Assembly: GCF_000317475.1 (NCBI RefSeq)
Contig: NC_019729.1
Span: forward strand, 5,842,501-5,906,500
Reading direction: 5' to 3'
Source: Oscillatoria nigro-viridis PCC 7112
GTDB taxonomy: Bacteria; Cyanobacteriota; Cyanobacteriia; Cyanobacteriales; Microcoleaceae
Length of the DNA: 64,000 bases
Made by a program: the position numbers and the translations under genes. Shown piece by piece: positions 27,172 through 36,609 of this stretch (position 1 is its first letter; the number at the start of each line of letters is the position of its first letter). The notes below the pieces were generated by a model, which did no database searches, was not told the origin of the DNA, and worked only from the letters and a program-made list of their open reading frames with translations.

Positions 27172-30100
27172 ATGAATGATCTAGAACATATATTAATTAA
27201 TGACATGGAACTGTATCAAGAAGGGCTGAATTTGAGAGAAGAGAAGCGGAGAGAAGAGTCCAAAGCCGCCAGCGTGAATCAACATAAACTAGAATTGTCG
27301 AAGAAAGAATCTTCGTTAGAGCAAATTCAGATAGACTTGGAGCGCTCGCAAAGTAAACTTCAGCAAATTCAGGCAGACGTGGAGCGCTCGCATTTGCAAC
27401 CGCCTCAGCATCAAATTAAAAAAGAAATTGAAATAGATGAGTACATCTTGCAAGGTCAGCTCAACGATCAAAAATTACTGACCGTAGTAGATGATCTTGT
27501 AAAGCAGAAATTGACAGACAAAGCTGAAGGTATTTTGAGCAAAATACTCAAACAAAACAGTAGTAACGGTGAAAAGCTAATAGAAGTTCTCAGTGGCAAG
27601 GGAGATTGGCAAACTTTGTGGTTGATGGCGCAGGCAGCCAAGAAGATTGGCAAGATCAATCTTGTTGATAAAGCCTGTGCCGCTGTAGAGTCAATTAACC
27701 CTCAATTTTGGTTTGCCAGAGAATATCCCAACCACGCTCGTGGCTATTACTCGCAATGCGAACAGGATAAGGTCATTGAAAAATTCTTTCTAGACTATCC
27801 GCCGAAAAATAAAATATTTGTCGAGGTAGGAGCTTGTGATGGCGTACATTACAGCAATGTACGCCGCTTATATGAAACTTATGGCTGGACTGGACTCTGT
27901 ATAGAGCCAGTAAAAAGGAATTTTGAAAAACTGGCACAATCCTATCAGAATACCTCTGTCAAGTGCATCCGTGCAGCCGTAGGATTAGAAGAAGGAGAAC
28001 TAGATATAAATGTTGGTATCAATCCTGACATACCAGAATGGCAAAGTGATGTTTCTACATTTTTAGAGTCGGAAACACTGCGTTGGCAAGAAGAGTATGG
28101 AATGTTATGGGAAAAAGAAAAAGTTTCCATCCAGAGGCTGACAACAATTCTTGATGAAAACGGTATTCCAGAAATAGATTTTATTTCAATAGATACTGAA
28201 GGCTTTGATTTTGATGTTCTAAAAAGTCTTGATTTCTCACGATTCCGCCCCTCAATGATTGTAGTCGAATATGGCAAAGATAGGCAACAAATTATATCAT
28301 ACCTAGCAGAATTAGGCTATTCGTTAATGTTTGATAACGGTCAAGATTTATTCATGGTTCGGCTCAACCACTTATTCAGCGAAATCTGCCCCTTTCTGCC
28401 AGCAACGAAGGCCTACACAGGTGGATCAGGTAATCCTCCTTATGCAGAAATTCAACATACGACTGAACACTATTTCCACGAGTTTATAGGGAAATCAGCC
28501 AATGAAGTTGGATGTATTGTTATCGTTGGCACTCACTTGGGATACGAGATAGATACATTTTTACAAAACTATCCAAATGCAGAGATTCATGCGTTTGAAG
28601 CAAGCCAGCGTTACTTCTCCCTACTGTTAGAGCGTTTTGCCGGAAGTCGGCGTGTTTTTTGTCACAACTATGCTGTCTCAGAAGAAAATGGAACCGCTGT
28701 TTTTTATGAAACAACCCTAGACGGAACAGGCTCTCTTCTTCCGATGAGAGTTCAAGAAGAGCAAGCTCAAGAACTAACTACTTTCGGTGCATCTCCAGCA
28801 GAAGCATACACAGTAGTCACAGTCACTCTAGACAGTTTTGCTCCACTAGCTCGAAAGCAGATTGATTTACTCAGGTGCGATGTGCAAGGAGCCGAACTAA
28901 AAGTTCTTAAAGGTGCCAAACAAACATTGGAGCGTTGTTCTTCTCTCTTTTTAAAAGTTTGGTTGTACAGAACTATGTACCAAAATCAGTGCCAACTGTC
29001 TAATCTAGAGAAGTATCTAGCAGACCACAGTATCTATCTATCAGGTATCGGACTGAATCAAAGTGGCGGAGGTGAGGGAAACTCTTTTTGGCTCAAAGGC
29101 AATCAAATTCATCAAAAAGAAATTTTAGATGCCTTAAATTCTAGAAAAAAAATTGTCGCCTTGATTGAGACAAAGAACGAGTCAATACAGATTGCTTTTT
29201 GTATTCGGGCTGTTGCAAAGTTTGTTGATGCTATTTGCGTTCATGACGATGTTTCAGATGATAATACAGTGGAAATTGTTGAATCCCTGCGGAAAGAATA
29301 TCCTATTGAGCGAATCATCAGAAAAACTGAGTCATGGCAATACAGCGAAAGCGGACGTCAAAAACCACTATTGGATGCTGGTCGAGAAATTGGGGGAACA
29401 CACTTCATTTTTATCGATGCAGATGAAGCTTTTACATCAAACCTTATAGAAAATGAGTTCTTACGTAAGGAAATCCTGAAGCTTAACCCAGGTGATAGGC
29501 TGCAATTAGCATGGATTCAGTTGTGGCGTTCGGTAAATCAATATCGACATGATACATCAGTTTGGACAAATAATTATAAACAGATTATATTTGCTGATAA
29601 TGGTAAATGTTATTACGGTGACGAAGCATTCCATGTAGGTAAAATGCCCCTGGGTCTTGAAGGCAACCTATATACGATTGAGGGAGATGATTATGGATTA
29701 CTTCATTTTCAATTTGTAAACTGGCGCAATCTCCTTGTTAAGCAAGCTTGGTATCGTTGCTTGGAACACATTAGGCAACCGCAAAAATCAATTCAAGAAA
29801 TTAATAGTATTTATGGACTTAGCAAAGATGAAACCAATCTAGGCTTACGTCCCTGTCCGCCTGAATGGTTTTATGGTTATCCTTTTTTTGATAAAACAAT
29901 CTATAATTGGCCAGAGCAATGGCGAGAAAAACAGGTTCTACAATGGTTTAAGGAATACGGTTACGACTATTTTTCAGAACTTGACATTTGGGATATAGAC
30001 TGGGGGAACGGTATTGCCGAATCACCTAGTACGCATCCATATTCACCCGGTGACGTAAAATATCATCGCCCAGTTATAAATTCGGAGTCCAAAGATGTAT

Positions 30101-33100
30101 GTAAAATACTTTTTTACTATGCTGGCTTTACTGATACCAGCCATATTGCAGATGGCGGAGCCGCTACAGCAATTATAAGTTTAGCGACATCACTGGCAAA
30201 ATTATATCCTTCTTTGTGTGTTGAAATCACAGGAGATCATATAACCAAATCGCATACCTATAAGGGTGTAAAATTTTTAGCATTTCCGAAGCCTCAAGAT
30301 AGAGAAGCTTTTATATCAAAGTATGATGTTGTGATTTTGGGTGCAGTCATCAGAACGTTATTAAATATTCCTAAGCGACCAGGACAGATATGGATTTTAC
30401 ATCACCACTGCTGGTATTTTGAAGCTGAAGACATCAAACGATTTAATGACTTAGACGCTATCCTATGTCTTTCAGAAATTCACCGGGATGCAGCGATTTC
30501 CCAAGGTGCTCCTCCTGAAAAAACTCAAATATGTACAAACATGGTAGGAGACATTTTCACTCCACAGCCAGTAGCGCGAAGTAAACACTCTATCCTGTTT
30601 GCTGGAGCCATAGTTTCGGATAAAGGTCTCCACGTCCTATTAGAAGCATTACCCATTGTAAATCGCATTTTCCCTGACGCAGAAGTTCATGTTTATGGAA
30701 GTGCCGCGCTATGGCTGGATCACAGTGATAGCTATGAAAAAGATCTCAAAATTGTAGAACGGAATGGAGTATATTTTCAGGGATCGGTTCCTCGTAATAG
30801 AATGCCTGAAATTTATTCTCGGCACAGCATCCTTTGTTTACCGTCTTACCTAGAAAGTTTCAGCCTTGTATCAGTTGAAGCTCAAGCCTGTGGCTGTATT
30901 CCTGTAGTACACCATGTAGGCGGGGTAGCTGCAACTCTTATAGATGGCAAAACAGGTTTTCTATATTCACCTAACACTGAACAAGAGTTGGCAAAGACAA
31001 TAATTAAGGCATTTAAAAAAATTGATTATGACGATTCAATCCGCCAAGTTTCGGCTGCGTTTGCTCAAAAATCCTTCAGTATTTATAAGGTCGTAGAACA
31101 ATTAGTATCGGTCTTGCGAACAGCGCTACTCGATCAGCAATATAGCCAAGTAACTTTTTCCAGAACGTCCTTCCTAAATACGCAGTACGATCGCTCTCGT
31201 TTCAAAGTTTCAGCTATCGTCTCCACCTATAAATCAGAAAAATTTATTCGTGGCTGTCTGCAAGACTTGGTAGAACAAACACTATACCAAAAAGGAGAAG
31301 TTGAAATTATAGTTATTGATAGTGCTTCTCCCGAAAATGAGCAGGCAATTGTGCGAGAATTCCAGTCAAAGTATCCAAATATAGTCTACGAAAGGACAAC
31401 AGAGCGTGAACCTTTATATACCTCTTGGAACCGAGCAATTAAGATGTCGCGGGGAGTGTATATTACAAATGCTAATGCGGATGATCGTCATCGACCTGAT
31501 GCGCTAGAGATATTGGCTAACGATTTAGATACTCACCCTGACACAAGTTTAGTCTATGCCGACCAGTTAATCAGTACGGTTGCTAATGAGACATGGCTCA
31601 CAAATCAAGCTACTCAGCGCTTTAGTTGGCCGCATTTTGACTACTCTGAACTGGAACGTCAGTGTATTTGCGGCCCCCAGCCAATGTGGAGAAAGGACAT
31701 ACACAATCGTCATGGCTATTTCCGAACAGATCTAATTGCCGCCGCAGATTACGAGTTTTGGCTACGTATTGGCAAAACTGAAAAACTTGTACATATTCCA
31801 GAAACACTTGGCATCTACTACCATAACCCTGATGGCTTATCAACATCTGGTAATGCACCTGTGGATGAGCCCATACAGATTTGGGCAGAATATGGCATAT
31901 CCCGTGAGGGAGTTTCCCCTGTTAACGTGGTAGTGCCAATTGCTCCATCAGAACTAAACGCACTACCCTATCGCCAAATAGGGCAATCAACTGTTAACAC
32001 AGGTAGCCCCCTTGTCAGTGTCATCATCCCCACTAAAGACCGCCCCGAAATGCTTACCCAAGCTATCCAAAGCGTTCTCAATCAAACCTTTACAGAATTA
32101 GAAATCATTGTTGTCAACGATGGGGGCGTTGACGTACAATCAGTCATCTCACGCCTCAATACCAAGGGTAACATTGTCTATAAAAAACACGATCGCGCTC
32201 TCGATCGCTCCGCCGCCCGTAACACTGGCATCCGCGCCGCCCGTGGTAAATACATCGCGTACTTAGACGACGACGATATCTACTACCCCAATCACATCGA
32301 AACCCTAGTCAAATTCCTAGAAAATGGAGAATATAAAATCGCCTACACCGATGCTGTCATGGCGCAACAGGAAAAACAAAATGGTGAATATGTGACAGTT
32401 CAGCGTAGTGTGCCCTACTCGCTAGACTTTGATAATGACAAAATCTTAGTGAGTAACTGCACTCCTAACTTATGTCTAATGCACGAAAAATCCTGCTTAG
32501 ATGAAGTGGGCTTATTTGATGAAACCCTATCAACCCATGAAGATTGGGATTTAATAATTCGGCTATCTCGCAAATTTAACATAGCCCATATAAAGGAAAC
32601 TACCTGCGAATTTACCCAAAGAAATGATGGCACTAACACCAGTAGCCATAATCGAGCCGATTTTACTCGCACTCGGGAGATTATTTTTAACCAATATCGC
32701 CAGTATGCAGAGGCTAACCCCGCTATTTTAGAGGCTCAAAAAGAGGCTTTTATTGCAGAAGCAAAAGAGTTAGCCCAGCAAGTACAGCAGATACAAGCAC
32801 AATTTACCCAATCTCTGGATAGATTACAGTCTCAGTTAGAAGAAAAAGAGTCACACTTACAGCAAACTCAAGCAGAAAAATCTGACTTATCAGCGCAAGT
32901 GGAAACTTGGCAGCGATCGACTCAGGGGGTACAAGCTAAATTAGAGGCGACTCAATCGGAAAAGGACTGGGTAAAATCTCAGTTGAATAGTTGGAAACAA
33001 ACGGCAGAACAAATGCAGAGAGAATTGGATCGCTCCCGTTTAAAACTGAAACAAGCGCAGTCACAATTAGCAACGCTCAACCCTAACTCTGATAAAGTAA

Positions 33101-33111
33101 CGATAAATTAA
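27172..33111 (+). CDS. Giant FkbM-FkbM-GT2-GT4-GT2-GT2 fusion protein
   Basis: The 1979 residues begin with two FkbM methyltransferase domains (about 195-400 and 430-640), almost identical to those of the sulfotransferase fusion but without the sulfotransferase. Next come a GT2-like domain (660-960; FIFIDADEAFTS), a GT4 domain (976-1330; LFAGAIVSDKGLHVLLEALP, then LESFSLVSVEAQACGCIPVV), a GT2 domain (1342-1590; SAIVSTYKSEKFIRGCL, NANADDRH), another GT2 (1612-1850; SVIIPTKDRPEML, YLDDDDIY) and a C-terminal coiled coil. The predicted role is cytosolic assembly and methylation of a repeating oligosaccharide on one chain. The ATG at 27172 follows a remnant region, so it may be a secondary start created by rearrangement. 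Confidence 0.82.
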   Translation: MNDLEHILINDMELYQEGLNLREEKRREESKAASVNQHKLELSKKESSLEQIQIDLERSQSKLQQIQADVERSHLQPPQHQIKKEIEIDEYILQGQLNDQKLLTVVDDLVKQKLTDKAEGILSKILKQNSSNGEKLIEVLSGKGDWQTLWLMAQAAKKIGKINLVDKACAAVESINPQFWFAREYPNHARGYYSQCEQDKVIEKFFLDYPPKNKIFVEVGACDGVHYSNVRRLYETYGWTGLCIEPVKRNFEKLAQSYQNTSVKCIRAAVGLEEGELDINVGINPDIPEWQSDVSTFLESETLRWQEEYGMLWEKEKVSIQRLTTILDENGIPEIDFISIDTEGFDFDVLKSLDFSRFRPSMIVVEYGKDRQQIISYLAELGYSLMFDNGQDLFMVRLNHLFSEICPFLPATKAYTGGSGNPPYAEIQHTTEHYFHEFIGKSANEVGCIVIVGTHLGYEIDTFLQNYPNAEIHAFEASQRYFSLLLERFAGSRRVFCHNYAVSEENGTAVFYETTLDGTGSLLPMRVQEEQAQELTTFGASPAEAYTVVTVTLDSFAPLARKQIDLLRCDVQGAELKVLKGAKQTLERCSSLFLKVWLYRTMYQNQCQLSNLEKYLADHSIYLSGIGLNQSGGGEGNSFWLKGNQIHQKEILDALNSRKKIVALIETKNESIQIAFCIRAVAKFVDAICVHDDVSDDNTVEIVESLRKEYPIERIIRKTESWQYSESGRQKPLLDAGREIGGTHFIFIDADEAFTSNLIENEFLRKEILKLNPGDRLQLAWIQLWRSVNQYRHDTSVWTNNYKQIIFADNGKCYYGDEAFHVGKMPLGLEGNLYTIEGDDYGLLHFQFVNWRNLLVKQAWYRCLEHIRQPQKSIQEINSIYGLSKDETNLGLRPCPPEWFYGYPFFDKTIYNWPEQWREKQVLQWFKEYGYDYFSELDIWDIDWGNGIAESPSTHPYSPGDVKYHRPVINSESKDVCKILFYYAGFTDTSHIADGGAATAIISLATSLAKLYPSLCVEITGDHITKSHTYKGVKFLAFPKPQDREAFISKYDVVILGAVIRTLLNIPKRPGQIWILHHHCWYFEAEDIKRFNDLDAILCLSEIHRDAAISQGAPPEKTQICTNMVGDIFTPQPVARSKHSILFAGAIVSDKGLHVLLEALPIVNRIFPDAEVHVYGSAALWLDHSDSYEKDLKIVERNGVYFQGSVPRNRMPEIYSRHSILCLPSYLESFSLVSVEAQACGCIPVVHHVGGVAATLIDGKTGFLYSPNTEQELAKTIIKAFKKIDYDDSIRQVSAAFAQKSFSIYKVVEQLVSVLRTALLDQQYSQVTFSRTSFLNTQYDRSRFKVSAIVSTYKSEKFIRGCLQDLVEQTLYQKGEVEIIVIDSASPENEQAIVREFQSKYPNIVYERTTEREPLYTSWNRAIKMSRGVYITNANADDRHRPDALEILANDLDTHPDTSLVYADQLISTVANETWLTNQATQRFSWPHFDYSELERQCICGPQPMWRKDIHNRHGYFRTDLIAAADYEFWLRIGKTEKLVHIPETLGIYYHNPDGLSTSGNAPVDEPIQIWAEYGISREGVSPVNVVVPIAPSELNALPYRQIGQSTVNTGSPLVSVIIPTKDRPEMLTQAIQSVLNQTFTELEIIVVNDGGVDVQSVISRLNTKGNIVYKKHDRALDRSAARNTGIRAARGKYIAYLDDDDIYYPNHIETLVKFLENGEYKIAYTDAVMAQQEKQNGEYVTVQRSVPYSLDFDNDKILVSNCTPNLCLMHEKSCLDEVGLFDETLSTHEDWDLIIRLSRKFNIAHIKETTCEFTQRNDGTNTSSHNRADFTRTREIIFNQYRQYAEANPAILEAQKEAFIAEAKELAQQVQQIQAQFTQSLDRLQSQLEEKESHLQQTQAEKSDLSAQVETWQRSTQGVQAKLEATQSEKDWVKSQLNSWKQTAEQMQRELDRSRLKLKQAQSQLATLNPNSDKVTIN
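27256..28715 (+). repeat. 1.46 kb identical tract, copy 2
   Basis: Counterpart of 23311-24770. After 28715 the two genes differ again but stay homologous to about 29163 (copy 1 about 25218). There the proteins switch to unrelated C-termini: coiled coil and TPR in one, glycosyltransferases in the other. Confidence 0.85.
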
Positions 33112-33143
33112 GACCATTTTGCCAATGGCCAATAACAAAAACC

Positions 33144-33347
33144 ATGACTACCTATTTTAAAACAGCTAACCAACTGAAACAAAAAGGTCAATTATCTGAA
33201 GCCCTTGCGTTTTGCGTTTCTGGCGTAAACCGGTTCATCCTCAATACATTCAGTAGCTTGAGTCTGACTCATCCACTTAACACACTTGTTGCTATCGCAT
33301 TATTAAAATCGGATGTGGTTAGATCGAATGAATCTATAGTTTGCTAA
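33144..33347 (+). pseudogene. Truncated TPR-protein start
   Basis: The first 22 residues (MTTYFKTANQLKQKGQLSEALA) are a typical start of a TPR protein. The following 45 residues have no TPR character and end at an early stop. The likely story is a TPR gene cut by an insertion or deletion at about 33210. Unlikely to be functional. Confidence 0.45.
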
Positions 33348-33355
33348 AAAATAAC

Positions 33356-33459
33356 GTAAGCTGTTCTGCATTTAAATTGTATGTCAAAAAAAATTAAAGT
33401 CTTGTGGGGTGGGCGTCCCGCCCGCCCTGAATATACAATTTAAATGCGCGACAGCTTAC
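33356..33459. mobile_element. 104-bp MITE-like element with 27-bp terminal inverted repeats
   Basis: The left end (33356-33382) and right end (33433-33459) are reverse complements at 24 of 27 positions: GTAAGCTGT, three mismatches, then GCATTTAAATTGTAT. The centre contains GTGGGGTGGGCGTCCCGCCC. There is no coding capacity. The right end overlaps the last codon and stop of the FkbM gene at 33456. Confidence 0.75.
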
Positions 33460-34301
33460 TCGTGAATTTTGGTCTCCCGTATAATATTTGACAGGTAGTT
33501 GATCGTATGCACCGGCTGTGCCTGCTCGATCTGAATTCTGCTCATTGGAGTAAATTGTTTGAATACTGGTTCAATACCAGGACTGGTGGCAAAGATAAAG
33601 CCATCGAAAGAAGTAGTGCCGTAATCGAAATCGGAGGATACTTCAATTCTATAATCGAAATTCTCAAGCCGTTTTATAACATCCTGATGCAATTGTTGGG
33701 AATGAGTTGAAATAAAGAGATAGTCTATGATTTTGGTTGCTAATGAATTGGAGCAATCCTCTAGCATTTCCATCTCATATCCTTGAATATCACAATGAAG
33801 TATGTCAAGTTTCTGTATTCTTCTTTCCTCTAAATATTTATCAACCCCAAACAGATTTTTACCGACAAACGCCTGTGTGAATTCGCCAACGAAGCCATTC
33901 TGCTCAAAATTATGCTTTCCTGCGTTTATATTTTCCAATTCTGGCTCTACCAGATGAACGGTTGCATTGGAACGAGCCATTTTTAGCCACATTGAGTAGT
34001 GCCCCCAGTATGCACCAAGTTCAAGCATTATTGGCGAAATTGGTAAGCGATTTAATGCCTCTTGAAATACAAATTCCTCTAATGGTTCATGTACCCCGCG
34101 ATTTATGGAGAGAATAGAACTGAACGCACCGTAGTAGGCGTAAGGACCCGATATTGGCATCTTCAAACCGTTGTGAAGATAAACATAGTTGCCTTCCACA
34201 AATCCAGCACGGGGATCTCTCTTTATAAGAAGGTTGAGTGGGTCTGAGACGATTTCTCTGTATCGACCTATAAAATCCTCAGCATTAGCTTTTTGTCCCA
34301 T
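33456..34301 (-). CDS. FkbM-family methyltransferase
   Basis: In this 281-residue protein the SAM-binding motif is PIMLELGAYWGHYSMWLKMA, then VHLVEPELENI and LDILHCDIQGYEMEML, characteristic of FkbM enzymes that O-methylate glycans. It is leftward, upstream of a gap and downstream of the TPR gene at 34515, so it belongs to the same minus-strand group as the TPR and TPR-GT2 genes. Its TAA stop (33456-33458) and final Glu codon are supplied by the right end of the MITE-like element, so the original C-terminus may have been altered. Confidence 0.88.
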   Translation of the reverse strand: MGQKANAEDFIGRYREIVSDPLNLLIKRDPRAGFVEGNYVYLHNGLKMPISGPYAYYGAFSSILSINRGVHEPLEEFVFQEALNRLPISPIMLELGAYWGHYSMWLKMARSNATVHLVEPELENINAGKHNFEQNGFVGEFTQAFVGKNLFGVDKYLEERRIQKLDILHCDIQGYEMEMLEDCSNSLATKIIDYLFISTHSQQLHQDVIKRLENFDYRIEVSSDFDYGTTSFDGFIFATSPGIEPVFKQFTPMSRIQIEQAQPVHTINYLSNIIRETKIHE

Positions 34302-34466
34302 GTGTTCTACCTTTTGTAAACAAGCGATTTTCTATAGTTTAGTGGATGTATGTACTTAAAATAGCTCTTGTCAAGAAAAGCTATAAGGGGACTTAAACAA
34401 AAAAACGGAAACCATCCCAATCAGAATTAGAGCGAGCAACCTTCCCCCTTGGCAAATCATAGCATA

Positions 34467-34499
34467 AGAAACCCGGTTTTTGGCAAAAACCGGGTTTCT
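34467..34499. repeat. AAACCCGGTTTTT hairpin repeat
   Basis: A perfect 15-bp stem (34467-34481 with 34485-34499) around a 3-base loop, followed by an A-run on the + strand. For the leftward TPR gene ending at 34515 it could aid termination, but its T tract is on the wrong side. Related AAACCCGGTTT motifs occur near 8436, 45810 and 59947, so it is a dispersed repeat. Confidence 0.6.
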
Positions 34500-34514
34500 G
34501 AAAAAAGCCCAAGT

Positions 34515-36161
34515 CTATTCCCCAGCCTTCTCCTTCAATTCCAGCCCCCGACGATAAGAAACACTAGCCTCCTTTTGTCGCCCCACCTTAGCGAAGGTAT
34601 CACCCAACTTATCATAAACCTCAGCTAAATTAGGATTAAGATCGATCGCCTTTTGATAAAACTCGATCGCCCTCTCTGGGATTCCCTTACCGAGCCAAAC
34701 ATCACCCAAACCAGCGTAAGACATAAAATCATTAGGGTGAACCTTCACACATCGATCGTAAGCATCGATCGCCTCATCCCACCGCCCTTGTTTGGCCAAA
34801 GCTTCCCCTAAATAATGCTGCGCCTCCCAAGAGTCTGAATTTCGATCGAGAACGCGGCGGTATTGAGCGATCGCCCCATCAAACTGCCCTTGTTCTGCCA
34901 AAGCCTTACCTAGCTGCAAATAAAGCTCCGAGTCGTCAGACTTAATCTCCACAGCCTTTTGAGCCGCCTCCAAATTGCTGGGATTCAATTTGCTTGCTTT
35001 GCGATAACACTTTACTGCCTCTTCTAAATCCAGCTCAACATCTTTCTGAAGCGGTTGGACGCGAGCTCTTCTTTGCAGGGCTTCCCCTAAATGACAGTGA
35101 ACTACATCGGAATCAGGAGCAATTTCCAAAGCTTTGCGATAGGCAGAAATCGCCTCATCGTAACGCCCCAACTGATATAGAGCAAACCCTAAATGGTCTT
35201 GAGCCTCCAGCGAATTTGGCTCGAACTCAACCGACTTGCGATAAGAGCCCACAGCTTGCTCCCACTTTTGCAGTTTCGCCAAAGCATCGCCCAAATGCTG
35301 GTAAATCACTGCCGCATTCGGTACGAGATCAAGCGCTTTCCGATAAGATGCGATCGCCTCATCCCACCGCTGCACGATCGACAAAGTATGCCCCAAATAG
35401 TGGTGGACGATCGCCGAACCCGGTTCCAACTCAGCCGCTTTCGAGTAAGCCGCGATCGCCTCCTCCCATTGACCCTGTGCCGATAAAGCCGTTCCCAATT
35501 TATAGTAAATCCAATGGAAATCTGGCTTCAACTGAATCGCCTTTCGGTAATAACCCACGGCTTCTGCTAATTCATTCTTACCTTGCAAAGCCTCGGCCAA
35601 CTTCAGGTACAATTCCCCATCACCCGGATTTAGATCGATCGCCCTTCGCAAACAATCAATCCCTTCCTCAAGCCGTCCCTGTCTTGCCAAAGCCTCCCAC
35701 AAATTTTGGTAAGGCAAAGCCGATTCCGAGTCAAGCTCGATCGCTCTTCGCAAACAACTTATAGATTCATCCAGTTGACCTTGCAAACACAAACCCTTAC
35801 CCAAGCTGTTATAAAACTCATAAAAATCTGGATATATTTCCACAGCTTTGCGGTACGCAGCCACGGCTTCCTCTAGATTGCCCTGCTGTTCCAAAACCTC
35901 CCCTAAATTGTGCCAAGACCAAGCCGAATTCTGGTTAAGTTCGCAGGCCCTGCGGTAACTTTTTTCCGCCCCATCCCGCTGCCCCAACTTCGCCAAAACT
36001 TCACCCAAATTGTGGTGATACCAGGAAAAATCCGGGTTGAGCTCAGTACAGCGCTGGTAGGCGGCTGCGGCTTCCTCTAATTTACCAGACTGTTTCAGGA
36101 GGTTGCCTCTATGAAAATAATTAGAAGCAGTCTCTTCATTCACTTGTAATGAGTTATTCAT
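34515..36161 (-). CDS. TPR repeat protein
   Basis: The 548 residues are almost entirely TPR units of 34 residues (W-x-N-L-G-x-x-L pattern, A at positions 8 and 20, P at 32), about 15 in number, with no enzymatic domain. One spacer, RARVQPLQKDVELDLEEA, breaks the series at about residue 370. It is a superhelical protein-binding scaffold and probably partners the neighbouring TPR-fused glycosyltransferase or the FkbM enzyme, an inference. The start ATG at 36161 is followed directly by the first repeat. Confidence 0.9.
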   Translation of the reverse strand: MNNSLQVNEETASNYFHRGNLLKQSGKLEEAAAAYQRCTELNPDFSWYHHNLGEVLAKLGQRDGAEKSYRRACELNQNSAWSWHNLGEVLEQQGNLEEAVAAYRKAVEIYPDFYEFYNSLGKGLCLQGQLDESISCLRRAIELDSESALPYQNLWEALARQGRLEEGIDCLRRAIDLNPGDGELYLKLAEALQGKNELAEAVGYYRKAIQLKPDFHWIYYKLGTALSAQGQWEEAIAAYSKAAELEPGSAIVHHYLGHTLSIVQRWDEAIASYRKALDLVPNAAVIYQHLGDALAKLQKWEQAVGSYRKSVEFEPNSLEAQDHLGFALYQLGRYDEAISAYRKALEIAPDSDVVHCHLGEALQRRARVQPLQKDVELDLEEAVKCYRKASKLNPSNLEAAQKAVEIKSDDSELYLQLGKALAEQGQFDGAIAQYRRVLDRNSDSWEAQHYLGEALAKQGRWDEAIDAYDRCVKVHPNDFMSYAGLGDVWLGKGIPERAIEFYQKAIDLNPNLAEVYDKLGDTFAKVGRQKEASVSYRRGLELKEKAGE

Positions 36162-36609
36162 AATTTTGTACCGTAGATTTCATTTTTTTTGCTTGGTCGA
36201 TCGGGGTTGATGATCACCTTGTACTAATGTCAATATTCAGGATTCTCGCGCGGGGTGGGGGCGGGTTGTTTAGTCTTTGGGTATCCCTTGAAGCTATCGG
36301 CGAACCCGCCCCTACAGGTTGTTGACATTGGTGCCGTCTGATGAATTGTATCGGTCTTCTGTCTAGGTTACAATCCTTGCGATCCCCCCTAGCCCCCCTT
36401 AGCAAGGGGGGGACAAGAGTGTTGAAAGTCTTCCTTCTTGAGTCTGAGTCACAATTCTCTCGATTCCCCCTAGCGACTCTTAACAAGGGAAAAGAGCCTT
36501 AAAAGTCCCCCTTCTTAAGGGAAATTTAGGGGGATAGAGACTTGGGTACAAACCAGAAATACACAAGGTTTGAGACTTAAGTTGACACTTTAAACTCATA
36601 GGGATGTTC
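36162..36609. other. Intergenic repeats between two TPR genes
   Basis: No gene. Visible are a CGGGTTG...CAACCCGCC-type imperfect inverted repeat (36255-36330), a CCCCCCTTAGCAAGGGGGG hairpin near 36393-36412, a CCCCCTAGCGACTCTTAACAAGGG relative near 36465-36490, and a TTAAGTTGACACT end near 36580. That end matches the terminal repeat of the element at 10824-11021. Confidence 0.6.

Noticed and set aside
23523-28714. Identical pairs of antisense open frames in the two FkbM genes
   Set aside because: They are identical only because the underlying DNA tract is duplicated; they are shadows of the sense frames.
36214-36486. 90-residue frame between the TPR genes
   Set aside because: It consists of CCCCCTAG/AAGGGGG-type dispersed palindromes.
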